Assembly (NCBI RefSeq): GCF_015687175.1 | Contig: NZ_JADPQG010000002.1 | Location: 744,001-808,000 of the forward strand | Length of the DNA stretch: 64,000 nucleotides | Direction: 5' to 3' | Source of the DNA: Reinekea sp. G2M2-21 | GTDB lineage: Bacteria > Pseudomonadota > Gammaproteobacteria > Pseudomonadales > Natronospirillaceae | In this document: piece by piece, positions 47,405-56,714 of the stretch | How the letters are laid out: the number at the start of each line of letters is the position of its first letter | How positions within the stretch are numbered: position 1 is the first letter of the stretch | Notes under the pieces: generated by a model | Database searches by the model: none | Told to the model about the DNA's origin: nothing | What the model saw: the letters and a program-made list of their open reading frames with translations, nothing else | Position numbers and translations under genes: made by a program

Positions 47405-48775
47405 ATGCGTTTGAAAAAAATCCTTCTCGCGGGTATCGCGACAATTATTCTGTTGGTTATCGCAGTTTTCAGTCTGGCCAATTTTCTGGTGGGATATTCA
47501 CCGGTCTATCTTTATAACGCACCCTCTGTCGCTACAGGCATTGGTGCGAAGCTTGCCTGTTCCGGACGTTTTGTCAGTGGATTCGACATCGAGAAAACCG
47601 CACAGGATATTGAGGTCTATTCGCCTATTTTGACCATGTTGGATTATCAATACGATGAATCGCAGCAGGCGGTGTCTGCATCTTTGTTGGGGTTGAAAAC
47701 GCGAACCGCCCAATATCGGCCCGGTGTTGGCTGCGCGCTGGAGTATGCTGGTATAGATGAGCGATCGCAGATTCAATGGCCTGTCATGAAGTCACCCATG
47801 GCTGCTTGGCCAAAAGGGAACGTGATTTTTACCGTGAACTCTGACGTGCAGCAAAAGCTCGATGCCATGTTGGTGGCAGACAACACAAGCGGGCACGACA
47901 CTCGCGCGTTACTTGTTGTTCATAAAGGTAAAGTCATCGCAGAATCTTACGTTGATGGCATTGACGCTGACACCCCGTTACTTGGCTGGTCGATGACTAA
48001 AAGTTTGAATTCTGTCGTACTGGGTCATCTTGAAATGAACGGCAAGGTGAACGTTGCTGAAACAGAGCTGTATCCGGACTGGCGCAATGACGCCCGCGGT
48101 AATATCAAACTGGAAGACCTTTTACACATGACCGACGGTTTGGCCTATGACGAAACATACGATCCGGGGCAGCCTGCCGTACGGATGTTGTTTCAGGAAC
48201 CTGACGCCGCAGCGTTCGTTGCGCAATTGCCGTATCGGGATGAGCCGGGGACTCACTTTACCTATTCGTCGGGTAGCGCGAACATCATCGCGGATATTGT
48301 GCAACAGCGCATCGACGGGGGTGTGCAGGAGGATGTGAACTACATCGTGAATGAGATTTTCCGACCGATGGGTATGACCAGTGTCCAATACGAGATGGAT
48401 GCGTCAGGGCTGTTCATTGGCAGTTCCTACCTTTATGCCACAGCGCGCGATTGGGCACGTCTGGGGCAGCTCATGTTAAATGGCGGTACGTTGAACGGAA
48501 CCCGAATTCTCAGTGAAGATTATGTACGTCGCTCACTTACTCCGAACACCTCTGAAAACAAAACAGATTATGGATATCAATGGTGGCTGAACACCAATCC
48601 AGAGAAACGTCGCTGGCAGGATTTGCCCGCAAATACCTTTGCGGCAATGGGGAATAGGGAACAACGCGTCTTAGTTATTCCTGACGACGAGCTGGTCATT
48701 GTGCGAATGGGGTGGTCACCAAAGGATTATGTTGATAACGAGAATTTCGCGGAGATTCGATCTTGGATCCAGTAA
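47405..48775 (+). CDS. Beta-lactamase-family serine hydrolase
   Basis: A 456-residue protein anchored by an N-terminal membrane segment (about 5-29). The catalytic domain (about 160-456) has the SxxK motif GWSMTKSLNS, the second motif YSSGSANI (YxN/S) and the family phrases LLHMTDGLAYDE, RDWARLGQLMLNGG, and YGYQWW. It resembles class C beta-lactamase/EstB-type esterases; a true beta-lactamase role is unlikely. Substrate unknown. It is a single gene, downstream of the small membrane protein gene. Confidence 0.9.
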   Translation: MRLKKILLAGIATIILLVIAVFSLANFLVGYSPVYLYNAPSVATGIGAKLACSGRFVSGFDIEKTAQDIEVYSPILTMLDYQYDESQQAVSASLLGLKTRTAQYRPGVGCALEYAGIDERSQIQWPVMKSPMAAWPKGNVIFTVNSDVQQKLDAMLVADNTSGHDTRALLVVHKGKVIAESYVDGIDADTPLLGWSMTKSLNSVVLGHLEMNGKVNVAETELYPDWRNDARGNIKLEDLLHMTDGLAYDETYDPGQPAVRMLFQEPDAAAFVAQLPYRDEPGTHFTYSSGSANIIADIVQQRIDGGVQEDVNYIVNEIFRPMGMTSVQYEMDASGLFIGSSYLYATARDWARLGQLMLNGGTLNGTRILSEDYVRRSLTPNTSENKTDYGYQWWLNTNPEKRRWQDLPANTFAAMGNREQRVLVIPDDELVIVRMGWSPKDYVDNENFAEIRSWIQ

Positions 48776-48828
48776 TCAAGGCGATTGATTGGCTGTGTGG
48801 TAATTGTAGATTGTGGCCTGCGTTTAAC

Positions 48829-49647
48829 TCAATTCTGGCCAGGGCTCACGCTTGGTAGCGTTCTGGTAGTTAATGGTTGGACTAATTCGCCCGCCTTGGC
48901 GACATACAATGTATTGGGTGTCATCGGCACCCAGTTTTCATTGGAGAGGGGCACACTGGCGAACAGTATCAGATTTTGCTGATGCCCGTTGATGGTCACG
49001 CCGGATAATTTGGCCTCCGAGTCCGCACTGCAATACCGACACAGGTAGTGCATACCGGGCGCTCGAACAACGCCATCCGGCTGGGTGCGCTTGTTCGAAA
49101 ACGCATAGAGATATTCACTGTCACTGAAAATGATGTTCAATGGACCAAGATGGCTTAGGTCAGTCAGGAAACGTTCGAGCAACCCAACCTGTGTCGAAAA
49201 ATCTCTGTCTGCATTGTCGGTCATCACCTGTAGCAGAGCCGAAAATATGATTTCTGAATCGGTGCTGCCCAGGGGGTGATACAGTTGACGAAGAGATGCA
49301 TCGGTGACAGTCGGCACGTGCCCGTTGTGCGCAAAAATTATTTTCTTGCCGTGCAGGGGAAATGAGAACGGCTGGGTATTATTCAAGCTGACATTGCCTT
49401 GAGTGGCCAGTCGAATATGGGCAAGCGCGAGGGTTGTTAATGGCGCGCTGGCGCGAACCAATGCCTGAGTTTGCGAGTTCGCCGCACTTTCCGGCGCCTT
49501 GATCAGCCATGCGTCATTACCCTGATAATAGGCAATACCCCAGCCATCTTTGTGTGGCCCTGTTAACCCGCCATGTTCTGCAAAAACAGACATGGATACC
49601 TGGATGCTGGTTGGATGCCGTGCCGAGACGGCGAACAATTCACACAT
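48829..49647 (-). CDS. Class II glutamine amidotransferase (YafJ-like)
   Basis: A 272-residue Ntn-type glutaminase. The start is set at ATG 49647 (AGAGGTG upstream) because the nucleophile must be Cys2 after Met removal: MCELFAVSA. Also GLTGPHKDGWGIAYYQG, ALAHIRLATQG and FAHNGHVPTV, the glutamine-binding loops. It carries only the glutaminase domain, and the acceptor is unknown. An AT-rich palindrome sits 29 bp upstream. Confidence 0.9.
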   Translation of the reverse strand: MCELFAVSARHPTSIQVSMSVFAEHGGLTGPHKDGWGIAYYQGNDAWLIKAPESAANSQTQALVRASAPLTTLALAHIRLATQGNVSLNNTQPFSFPLHGKKIIFAHNGHVPTVTDASLRQLYHPLGSTDSEIIFSALLQVMTDNADRDFSTQVGLLERFLTDLSHLGPLNIIFSDSEYLYAFSNKRTQPDGVVRAPGMHYLCRYCSADSEAKLSGVTINGHQQNLILFASVPLSNENWVPMTPNTLYVAKAGELVQPLTTRTLPSVSPGQN

Positions 49648-49675
49648 AGTCACCTCTGCTGTTATCCTGGTAATT

Positions 49676-49695
49676 ATATTAGAATTTTCTAATAT
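49676..49695. promoter_or_regulatory. AT-rich 20-bp palindrome upstream of the amidotransferase
   Basis: ATATTAGAA-TT-TTCTAATAT is a perfect inverted repeat with 9-bp arms, between 29 and 48 bp before ATG 49647. The form is like operators of ArsR/SmtB-type repressors (e.g. BigR-type); the actual regulator is not in this window. Confidence 0.5.
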
Positions 49696-49795
49696 TAAGA
49701 TTGAGGCATATCAGCTTTCGGATGAAAATCAGAATGAGTCGGAGATGACGTAATCACGGGAGGCGATGCGACGAGTCGTGCCGGAGCGGCCTTAA

Positions 49796-50446
49796 TCACC
49801 ATTGCGCAGGCACTTCACTGAGCAGCGCCAAGGCGGTTTTCATGCGATACAGTGGTGACTCCAGTTCCAGGATTTGTTGCATCACATTCGGGTCGGTTTG
49901 CAGAATGCCAAACAGTTCGTAAGAGAAGGCGGTTACTGGTTTTTGCTGCCATTCTTCGCTTTGTAGTAGTGCGGAAATCTCGGGTCGATCCGCTGTCAGG
50001 GCAATTAACCGATGAAGCAGTTTGTCTTTCAGTTCGATAGCTTCCTGCTGCTGCGAATCAGAAAGTGGGTGGTCTTCCAGTGGCTCGGCCTGGTAGATGG
50101 AAAAGGGCAGCGTCTGCGTTTCCTGGATGAGTTGATACCGCTGACGCAGGTGAACGTTAATCATCAGACGTCCGTCCGGTAGAGTTTTCACGATTTCGCA
50201 GGGACCCGCCGAGACGATTCCAACAGGCTTGTAGGTGTCTTGATTAGACTGCAACGCAAGTTCAATAGGCTGATCGTCAGGGGCTTGATGGACAACCTTT
50301 TCGACGTGACAAACCGCCATGGGTAACTGTTGGTCGACGCAGGTTTGCACCATTTTCCGATAACGGGGTTCGAACACGTGCAAGGGGTACACGGTACCCG
50401 GAAAGGCGACACAATTTGGAATCGGGAACAGCGCGATATCGGTCAT
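49796..50446 (-). CDS. LON substrate-binding-domain protein
   Basis: A 216-residue protein with the Lon N-terminal (ASKHA/PUA-like) domain only: ALFPIPNCVAFPGTVYPLHVFEPRYRKMV is its standard opening (in part), and GRLMINVHLRQRYQL follows. There is no ATPase or protease part. These proteins are widespread and their job is unclear. Single gene. Confidence 0.92.
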   Translation of the reverse strand: MTDIALFPIPNCVAFPGTVYPLHVFEPRYRKMVQTCVDQQLPMAVCHVEKVVHQAPDDQPIELALQSNQDTYKPVGIVSAGPCEIVKTLPDGRLMINVHLRQRYQLIQETQTLPFSIYQAEPLEDHPLSDSQQQEAIELKDKLLHRLIALTADRPEISALLQSEEWQQKPVTAFSYELFGILQTDPNVMQQILELESPLYRMKTALALLSEVPAQW

Positions 50447-50535
50447 AAACTACCTGCAAACAAAGTAGGATACGACAAAGTATAGCGGATGGATGATAAC
50501 CGGTTGGTTATCCTCCATCGCCCGGGCAGCGCGAA

Positions 50536-51798
50536 TCAGTTGATCAGATAGCTGGCGTATTTCATCCGCTTCTGTAATTGATTTGCCGCCTCTGCCGGTG
50601 CTAATTCGGTGGTCATGAACTCGGTAATAACCGCACCGATCTCATCTTTGATCACTTCACGTACCGCCATCCCCTGTGACAGCGAAGGCACTAGGCTGCC
50701 ATTGTCTTGAGCTTGTTGTGTTCGTTGAGCCGCAAACGTTAAACATTCACTGACGGCTGCCAAACCGGTGCCACTGTAGGCAGGCAAACCGCCTTTGTAG
50801 TTGTTGAACAGGAACTGAGTGTCTTTGTTGGTGATGGTCTGGAAGAACGAAGTCTGATCTGGTCCCATCGGCAACGCGGTGGAATTCAATGAGGCAATGG
50901 ACTCCACTTTGATCGCAACACTCTGGTGTTCACCTGGGAACTCGGTGCAGTAATAGTGTTGGTTGGCAATGCGACCTTTGCGGGCAAATTCACCGTGTAC
51001 CCAATCGCCTTGGATGAGCAGGCCCACTTCGGCGTCCATCAATAGCTGCGCGGACTCATGCCATAAGGTGCCGGCGGGTGCGCGTTTGATATAGGGTTTC
51101 ATAGTTTGCAAACGTTGAAACACCGCTTCGAAGTCGGGTTCAGCTTTGCGCAATGCGGTGGCATTCAGATCATCAAACAATTGCACGTAAGGTTCGGCAC
51201 CAAACATCGCCAAGTACAGCGTTTCAAACAACAGGATATCCTGAGTCTGACTGCCATCGTGCGCGATGGGCGTGACACCCTGTGCTTGCAGGGCCTCGAG
51301 CAGGGCAATGAAATTCGCCCAGCTGTTATCGAGCGCTAATCCGGTGGCATCGACCAGCTGTTTATTGGCCCAAACCCAGTTGCTGGTGTGCACGCTCATC
51401 GGCGCTGCAATAATCTGGCCGCGATGGGTCACAGTATCCATTACGACAGGAGGGAAAATATCAGCCCAACCCTGTGCTTGAGCAACTGGGGTCAAACTGT
51501 GCACCAGCCGCAGATCGTACCAATGTCGGAGTGCTTCATTGTTCAAGGCGAGAAAGGTGGGCCCTTGTGCCAGTGAGCTGGCCAACGCCTTGATGCTCGC
51601 GGCATCTTTCATCTGATCGTGGGTGGGTATTTCATAATGCGGTGAAAGCTCGCTTTTCAGCAGGTCTTTTTCCAGCACTTCCAGGGCTTTTTTTTCACTG
51701 GGCGTTTGCCAGGAATGGAGTAGGGTGATCGGTGCTGCGGATAGCAGCGAAGGTACCATCAGAAATACTGACAGCCAAACAGCAGGGACTAGTTTCAT
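50536..51798 (-). CDS. Orphan ABC-type sugar-binding protein
   Basis: A 420-residue exported solute-binding protein. ATG 51798 (AGAGAG upstream) opens the signal peptide ending LLSAAP; the longer frame from 51972 has no support. LLHSWQTPSEKKALEVLEKDL (in part), APMSVHTSNWVWANKQLVDATGL and GVTPIAHDGSQTQDILLFETL resemble the glucose/mannose-binding GtsA type of cluster-1 binding proteins. No permease or ATPase gene is near; the upstream neighbour is ptsG. It may feed a transporter elsewhere or serve as a sensor partner. The rest of the gap to 52010 shows no gene. Confidence 0.85.
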   Translation of the reverse strand: MKLVPAVWLSVFLMVPSLLSAAPITLLHSWQTPSEKKALEVLEKDLLKSELSPHYEIPTHDQMKDAASIKALASSLAQGPTFLALNNEALRHWYDLRLVHSLTPVAQAQGWADIFPPVVMDTVTHRGQIIAAPMSVHTSNWVWANKQLVDATGLALDNSWANFIALLEALQAQGVTPIAHDGSQTQDILLFETLYLAMFGAEPYVQLFDDLNATALRKAEPDFEAVFQRLQTMKPYIKRAPAGTLWHESAQLLMDAEVGLLIQGDWVHGEFARKGRIANQHYYCTEFPGEHQSVAIKVESIASLNSTALPMGPDQTSFFQTITNKDTQFLFNNYKGGLPAYSGTGLAAVSECLTFAAQRTQQAQDNGSLVPSLSQGMAVREVIKDEIGAVITEFMTTELAPAEAANQLQKRMKYASYLIN

Positions 51799-52010
51799 GT
51801 GGTCTCTCTTGGTTAATCGCACGTATCGAGAGTACGTTTTATTATTAGACGGCGAATATAGCATTATTTTAAGCGCGGTTGGCAGGCGTTTTTGGGGATT
51901 TTGCTCGTTGCTCATCGCTGCGTCTGTACAAAGAGCTGTACGAAAACGTTGCGTTTTTAAGGTTAATGCCAATGAACTGAAAACGTCGTTAGCCGACAGA
52001 AGACATAAAA

Positions 52011-52031
52011 AAAGCCTGCGTGGCAGGCTTT
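52011..52031 (-). terminator. Terminator of the ptsG unit
   Basis: On the minus strand AAAGCCTGC / GCAGGCTTT with loop CAC and a T run (TTTT) after it, about 30 bp past the stop of the second EIIB frame, not close to the ptsG stop at 52363. Its place supports transcription through the -1 frame segment. Confidence 0.85.
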
Positions 52032-52060
52032 GTTCATGATTATTGACTAATGTTTGAAAG

Positions 52061-52372
52061 CTATACCAGCAGTGCTTTCATGGCCTGCCCGGTTTCAGCA
52101 GCGCTGTTACCCAGCAGTAAGTGGACGATACGATCGTTGATTTTCATCACATGCGTTACGCCCAGCTTTTTCAGTTCGGCTTCATCGAGGGTGACCTGGC
52201 TGTTCAATTCCAGTCGTAAACGACTGGTCGCGCAAGCCAGGACATCAACCACATTGGATTTACCGCCTAGACTAGCCAGCAGTGCTGAGGCCAGAACACG
52301 GTGTTCTGTAGCGACATCAGCACTGATGTCAGGCTGTTCCGTTCTAACGACGTCAGAGCGAATCAGCTCGTT
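52061..52372 (-). CDS. Second EIIB domain encoded in the -1 frame after ptsG
   Basis: After the A9 run at the end of ptsG, the -1 frame stays open for 103 codons to TAG at 52061. It encodes a linker of about 35 residues, then an EIIB domain: [20 protein letters not shown] with the phospho-acceptor cysteine, [23 protein letters not shown], ending in AMKALLV. No ATG, GTG or TTG is found before the domain (the first GTG is inside it), so independent initiation is unlikely. With a -1 shift the product would be 578 residues, IIC-IIB-IIB. It could be programmed slippage, a recent frameshift or a sequencing error. Confidence 0.75.
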   Translation of the reverse strand, partial: NELIRSDVVRTEQPDISADVATEHRVLASALLASLGGKSNVVDVLACATSRLRLELNSQVTLDEAELKKLGVTHVMKINDRIVHLLLGNSAAETGQAMKALLV

Positions 52373-53796
52373 TTTTTTTCCAAGAAATCGGCCATTTTGG
52401 TGCGTAGGATTTCTGCTTCCATACCAAAGATTGCCTGTACCCCTTGACCCATGACCAGTACTGCAGAAGCGCCGTAGCTCTTGATCGCTTCTTTATCGAC
52501 CTTGTTAATGTCTTTCACTTCAATGCGCAGGCGCGTGATGCAGTTATCCAGTGTCGCAATGTTTGCACCACCACCGAAGGCTGCCACAATGCCACCAACC
52601 CGGGCGTCGTCACCACCTTCGCGAACTTCAGCAGCCAATACGACTTCGTCTTCACGACCAGGTGTTTTCAAGTTCAGGGCTTGGATAGTGACCCGGAAAA
52701 CTACGTAGTAAATCACTGCGTACATCAAACCGAATACTGGAATTAGGAAGCCTTTTTGTGAGTTGGAAAACAGGACCACGTAGTCGATGAAACCGTGTGA
52801 GAACGATGTACCGTGAACCACATCCAGAGCATTCATCAGGAAGAAAGCTGAACCTGCCAACAGTGCGTGAATCACATACAGAACTGGTGCAACGAACAGG
52901 AATGCGAATTCAATCGGTTCAGTGATACCGGTTAAGAAAGACGTGAAGGCTGCAGAAATCATGATACCGCCGATCTTGGCGCGGTTTTCTGGTTTCGCGG
53001 TGTGCCACATAGCAATAGCCGCAGCGGGTAAGCCAAACATCTTGAACATGTAACCACCGGCTAACTGACCAAAGCCATTACCGGTGGCACGGGTTGCTTC
53101 ATCGGCAGAAAGATAACAGGTCAACACACCATTCAGGGCTTCACCGGCTGAGTTCACACAAGAACCGGCTTCAAAGAAGAACGGCGCGTTCCAGATGTGG
53201 TGCAGACCGAGTGGAATCAGCGACCGTTCAACCACGCCATAGATGGCAAAGGCCAGCTCTGGGTTCTGATACGCAGCCCACAATGAGAATGCTTTAATCG
53301 CATCACCAATCGGAGGCCAGACCCAAGAAAGTACCGTACCCAACGCAATAGCACTGAAACCGGTAATGATTGGCACAGAGCGTTTGCCGGAAAAGAAACC
53401 GAGGTAAGCCGGTAATTCCAGTTTGAAGAACTTGTTGAACGCCCATGCAGCTACGCTACCGGCCAGAATGCCGCCGAGAATACCCACGTCGGTACCCGGA
53501 GCAAGAACGCCGAGCGTTTTGATCATAATGAAGTAACCAACAGCGGCCGCCAAAGCAGACACACCGTCGTTTTTCGTGAAGCCCAGTGCCACACCAATGG
53601 CGAACAGCAGCCCCATGTTGCCAAAGACGGCACCCCCGGCCTGTTCCATAATCTGCGACACAATCGCCGGCAGCCAACTGAATTTTGCGGCACCGACACC
53701 AAGCAGAATACCTGCGACGGGTAACACGGATACGGGAAGCATCAGTGATTTACCGACCTTTTGCAGAGCGGCAAAACCTTGTTTTCCTGCACTCAT
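52363..53796 (-). CDS. ptsG: PTS glucose permease EIICB
   Basis: A 477-residue membrane permease, the same length as E. coli PtsG. It begins [22 protein letters not shown] motifs include [30 protein letters not shown] and [15 protein letters not shown] (about 400-475) has the phospho-cysteine Cys419 in [11 protein letters not shown]. It imports glucose (or a close hexose) as the 6-phosphate with phosphate from the EIIA-HPr-EI fusion encoded 97 bp upstream. Frame 0 ends EKKTS right after an A9 run; a second EIIB domain continues in the -1 frame. RBS GGAG precedes ATG 53796. Confidence 0.95.
   Translation of the reverse strand: MSAGKQGFAALQKVGKSLMLPVSVLPVAGILLGVGAAKFSWLPAIVSQIMEQAGGAVFGNMGLLFAIGVALGFTKNDGVSALAAAVGYFIMIKTLGVLAPGTDVGILGGILAGSVAAWAFNKFFKLELPAYLGFFSGKRSVPIITGFSAIALGTVLSWVWPPIGDAIKAFSLWAAYQNPELAFAIYGVVERSLIPLGLHHIWNAPFFFEAGSCVNSAGEALNGVLTCYLSADEATRATGNGFGQLAGGYMFKMFGLPAAAIAMWHTAKPENRAKIGGIMISAAFTSFLTGITEPIEFAFLFVAPVLYVIHALLAGSAFFLMNALDVVHGTSFSHGFIDYVVLFSNSQKGFLIPVFGLMYAVIYYVVFRVTIQALNLKTPGREDEVVLAAEVREGGDDARVGGIVAAFGGGANIATLDNCITRLRIEVKDINKVDKEAIKSYGASAVLVMGQGVQAIFGMEAEILRTKMADFLEKKTS
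52371..52379 (-). other. A9 slippage tract at the end of ptsG
   Basis: On the coding strand G-A9-C: GAA AAA AAA ACG in frame 0. It contains the slippery form A-AAA-AAA and is long enough for RNA polymerase slippage. Two hairpins follow in the linker (GACATCA/TGATGTC at 52313-52330; CAGAACA/TGTTCTG at 52292-52308), further away than in textbook frameshift sites. Confidence 0.7.
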
Positions 53797-53893
53797 AGTC
53801 TTTCTCCTAGTTTGTTGTTTTCTAAATTGAATTGTGGTGTTCCACGCGTTGTGGGTTACTCCGACACCGCGTGTTGTTTTTAATTCGGTTGCA

Positions 53894-56458
53894 TCAGCTC
53901 AGATATTGTTTGGTTGTTTCCAGGTACTCGCGTACTTCGCGGGCGGTGGCAAACTGCAAACTCTGCTCGGCTAATTCGCGGCACTTCGAGCTGTTCAATG
54001 CACGAACGCAGGCTTTAACATCCGGTAGTGACGGCACGCTGGCTGAAAGCTCCTTAACGCCAAGCCCCACCAGTAATGGCACCGCCAAAACGTCCCCGGC
54101 AATTCCGCCACAGACGCCAACCCATTTCCCGTGCTTTTGCGCCGCATCCACGGTCATCTTTATCAGGCGTAGAACACTGGGGTGCAAAGCGTCTGCCAGA
54201 CTGGCGAGTTTGGGATGTCCTCGGTCCATCGCCAGTGTGTATTGCGTCAGGTCGTTGGTCCCGATGGAGAAGAAATCAACTTCCGGCGCCAGGATATCGG
54301 CCATAACCGCAGCGGAAGGTACTTCGATCATGATGCCAACCGGAACTGGTTGAGCGCCGAGTTTTTTCTGTTCTTCCAGCAAGACTTGCTTCGCAAGACG
54401 CAATTCGTTCAGGTCGGAAATCATCGGGAACATAATGTGAATGTTGCCAAATTCTGCCGCGCGAATAAGCGCCCGTAATTGCTGTCGAAACAAGGCTGGT
54501 TTGTCGAGTGAAATACGAATACCGCGCTCACCTAAGAAAGGGTTGTCTTCACTCGGCAGTGGTAAATAGGGCAGTGGTTTGTCGCCACCAACATCCAGCG
54601 TACGTACAATTAACGGTTTGTCTTTTCCGAGTGCTTCAGCGGCAGCGCGGTAAGTTGTAAACTGATCTTCTTCACTGGGTGCGGAGCTTCGGTTCAGAAA
54701 CAGAAACTCTGAACGTAGCAAGCCTACCCCTTCACCACCGGCGTCGTTCACAGTCATGGCATCTTTCACGCTGCCGATATTCGCCACCACTTCGATTTTT
54801 ACTTTGTCCTGAGTCAGCGCGGGTAGTTGCACGTGTGTGCGATTGAGTGTGCGGATTTTCTCCTGTTCAATCATCTGCGCTTGAATGTCCGCGATCTCAT
54901 CATCGCTTGGATTAACCTGCAATTCACCTTGGTCGCTGTTTAAAATCACTCGCGTACCGTTCGTCAGTTCACGCGCAAAATCGTCGATGCCAGCGATGGC
55001 CGGAATGTTCATCGAGCGTGCCAGAATCGCACTGTGGGAGGTTGCGCCACCGCCGGTAGTGACAAAGCCGATCACTTTGTTTTTATCCAGATTGGCGGTA
55101 TCTGAAGGGGTTAAATCCTCGGCGACCAAAATACATTGTTCCGGTAGTGAGAGCGCACTTTCCTCAATACCGAGCAGTATTCGCAACACGCGGTAGCCGA
55201 CGTCACGTAAATCGGTTGCGCGCTCCGCGAGTAAGGCATTGTCAAGTGATTTTAGTTGAGCCACTTGACTGTCCACCGTTTGTTGCCAAGCGCTTGCCGC
55301 GTTCGCGCCGTCTTTAATCAACGTGTTGGAAACGTCCGATAATTCCGGGTCACTGAGCAACTCGATGTGGGCGGTAAATATTTTGGCTTTTTCCGGTTCA
55401 CTTTTTTCCAGTTCGGTTTGCAATGTTTGCAACTGATCCGCGGCGATCACAATGGCATCCGCTAACAACGCCAATTCGATAGCCGTGTTCTGACGTTCGC
55501 CGGGAATGTCGTAGTGTTGTTCTTCCAGTTGGTGGATAACACCGATGGCAAATCCGGGTGATGCAGAAACGCCCTTCAACAGTTGTTGATCATGACTTGG
55601 TGGGAACAGCAGCGACGGCTCTTCAACCAGGGTTGGTTGGTCATTGGCCGCAGCGGTGACACCTTCCTCACCCAAACCGGCGCGGATAGCTGGCACTAAC
55701 TCACTGAGCGCGTCGCGTGCATCGGCGCCATTCGCGTGTACTTGAATAACCGAGCCTTGTCGAGTGCCTAAATTCAGAATGGCGGTTAAGCTTTTAGCCG
55801 CGACACGTTTTTCACCACAGGATAATTCAACGACGGCGCTGTACTCTTTGGCGATTTTAACCAACGCGGCCGCAGGGCGCGCATGTAAACCTGCTGGATT
55901 GGGTAATGAGATTTGTTCACTGTCTAACCATTCTCCCAGTGATGATTCTTCCATCGGTACGACTTCGCCGAAACCAATCGACAGTAACTGCTGCCCGCAC
56001 TGGATTGACGATTGTTGTGTTGGCGTGATTACGCAATTCATGGCGTCGCCATTGGTCAAAATAATTTCAGTCATCAAAGACTTCGCATGTTTTGCGACAA
56101 AGTCCGCGTCGAACTCGATCAACGGTTGTCCTTGTTTTACCTCGTCGCCCTGAGCGACCAATGCATTGAAGCCTTCGCCCTTGAGCAACACGGTGTCGAT
56201 GCCAATGTGCATCAGGACTTCGAGACCATTGGTCGCGCGAATGGTCAACGCGTGATGGGTGTTGGTCAGTTGAATGATTTGGCCGTCGAATGGCGCTTTC
56301 AGAATTTGTTCAATCGGATCAATGGAAATACCATCGCCCACCATCTTTTCCGCAAAGACAGGGTCCGGAACGTGTTCAAGAGGTATGACTTGACCCGCGA
56401 CCGGGGCAAGAATCGTAAGTGGCGGAAGCGCCTGGGAAACTATGTGCTGCGTCGACAT
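53894..56458 (-). CDS. PTS triple fusion EIIA(Glc)-HPr-Enzyme I
   Basis: An 854-residue soluble phosphotransferase. Residues about 15-165: Crr-like EIIA with His84 in [15 protein letters not shown]; about 180-262: HPr with His192 in [12 protein letters not shown]; about 290-854: Enzyme I with His475 in [14 protein letters not shown] and the PEP-site cysteine in GVCGGIAGD. All phospho-relay residues are present, so it can carry phosphate from PEP to EIIB alone. The fusion order is that of pseudomonad NagF. It is first in the unit with ptsG; GGAGCG precedes ATG. Because it is fused, HPr-dependent regulation of other systems may be separate. Confidence 0.95.
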   Translation of the reverse strand: MSTQHIVSQALPPLTILAPVAGQVIPLEHVPDPVFAEKMVGDGISIDPIEQILKAPFDGQIIQLTNTHHALTIRATNGLEVLMHIGIDTVLLKGEGFNALVAQGDEVKQGQPLIEFDADFVAKHAKSLMTEIILTNGDAMNCVITPTQQSSIQCGQQLLSIGFGEVVPMEESSLGEWLDSEQISLPNPAGLHARPAAALVKIAKEYSAVVELSCGEKRVAAKSLTAILNLGTRQGSVIQVHANGADARDALSELVPAIRAGLGEEGVTAAANDQPTLVEEPSLLFPPSHDQQLLKGVSASPGFAIGVIHQLEEQHYDIPGERQNTAIELALLADAIVIAADQLQTLQTELEKSEPEKAKIFTAHIELLSDPELSDVSNTLIKDGANAASAWQQTVDSQVAQLKSLDNALLAERATDLRDVGYRVLRILLGIEESALSLPEQCILVAEDLTPSDTANLDKNKVIGFVTTGGGATSHSAILARSMNIPAIAGIDDFARELTNGTRVILNSDQGELQVNPSDDEIADIQAQMIEQEKIRTLNRTHVQLPALTQDKVKIEVVANIGSVKDAMTVNDAGGEGVGLLRSEFLFLNRSSAPSEEDQFTTYRAAAEALGKDKPLIVRTLDVGGDKPLPYLPLPSEDNPFLGERGIRISLDKPALFRQQLRALIRAAEFGNIHIMFPMISDLNELRLAKQVLLEEQKKLGAQPVPVGIMIEVPSAAVMADILAPEVDFFSIGTNDLTQYTLAMDRGHPKLASLADALHPSVLRLIKMTVDAAQKHGKWVGVCGGIAGDVLAVPLLVGLGVKELSASVPSLPDVKACVRALNSSKCRELAEQSLQFATAREVREYLETTKQYLS

Positions 56459-56516
56459 GGACCGCTCCTGTTTTTGAATTGCCGCGATTCTATGCTGGAG
56501 CAGGGGTGCAGAAATT

Positions 56517-56528
56517 TGATGTACATCA
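56517..56528. promoter_or_regulatory. Palindrome in the PTS/MATE divergent region
   Basis: TGATGTACATCA is a perfect 12-bp palindrome, 59 bp before the PTS fusion start. It has the look of a GntR-type dimer site. Which regulator binds is unknown; no candidate gene is adjacent. Confidence 0.4.
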
Positions 56529-56714
56529 TTTTTAAACAGTCGCTTACACTTAGACGCATGACCGTTGCACTGTGCTACGCAGGTGTTACAAGTTGATACA
56601 TTACAGGCCTGCTTTTGTGATGTGATCGTGTTGCGGGACAGGGTGAGCCTGTGTTATTCGTGCGAGCTTCTAACTCAGGACACTACCGTTGTCACCATTT
56701 ACTAAGGGAATCAC

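Noticed and set aside
47405-48775. True class C beta-lactamase
   Set aside because: The SxxK and Tyr motifs fit the wider serine hydrolase family, but length, membrane anchor and other motifs do not match AmpC; resistance should not be assumed.
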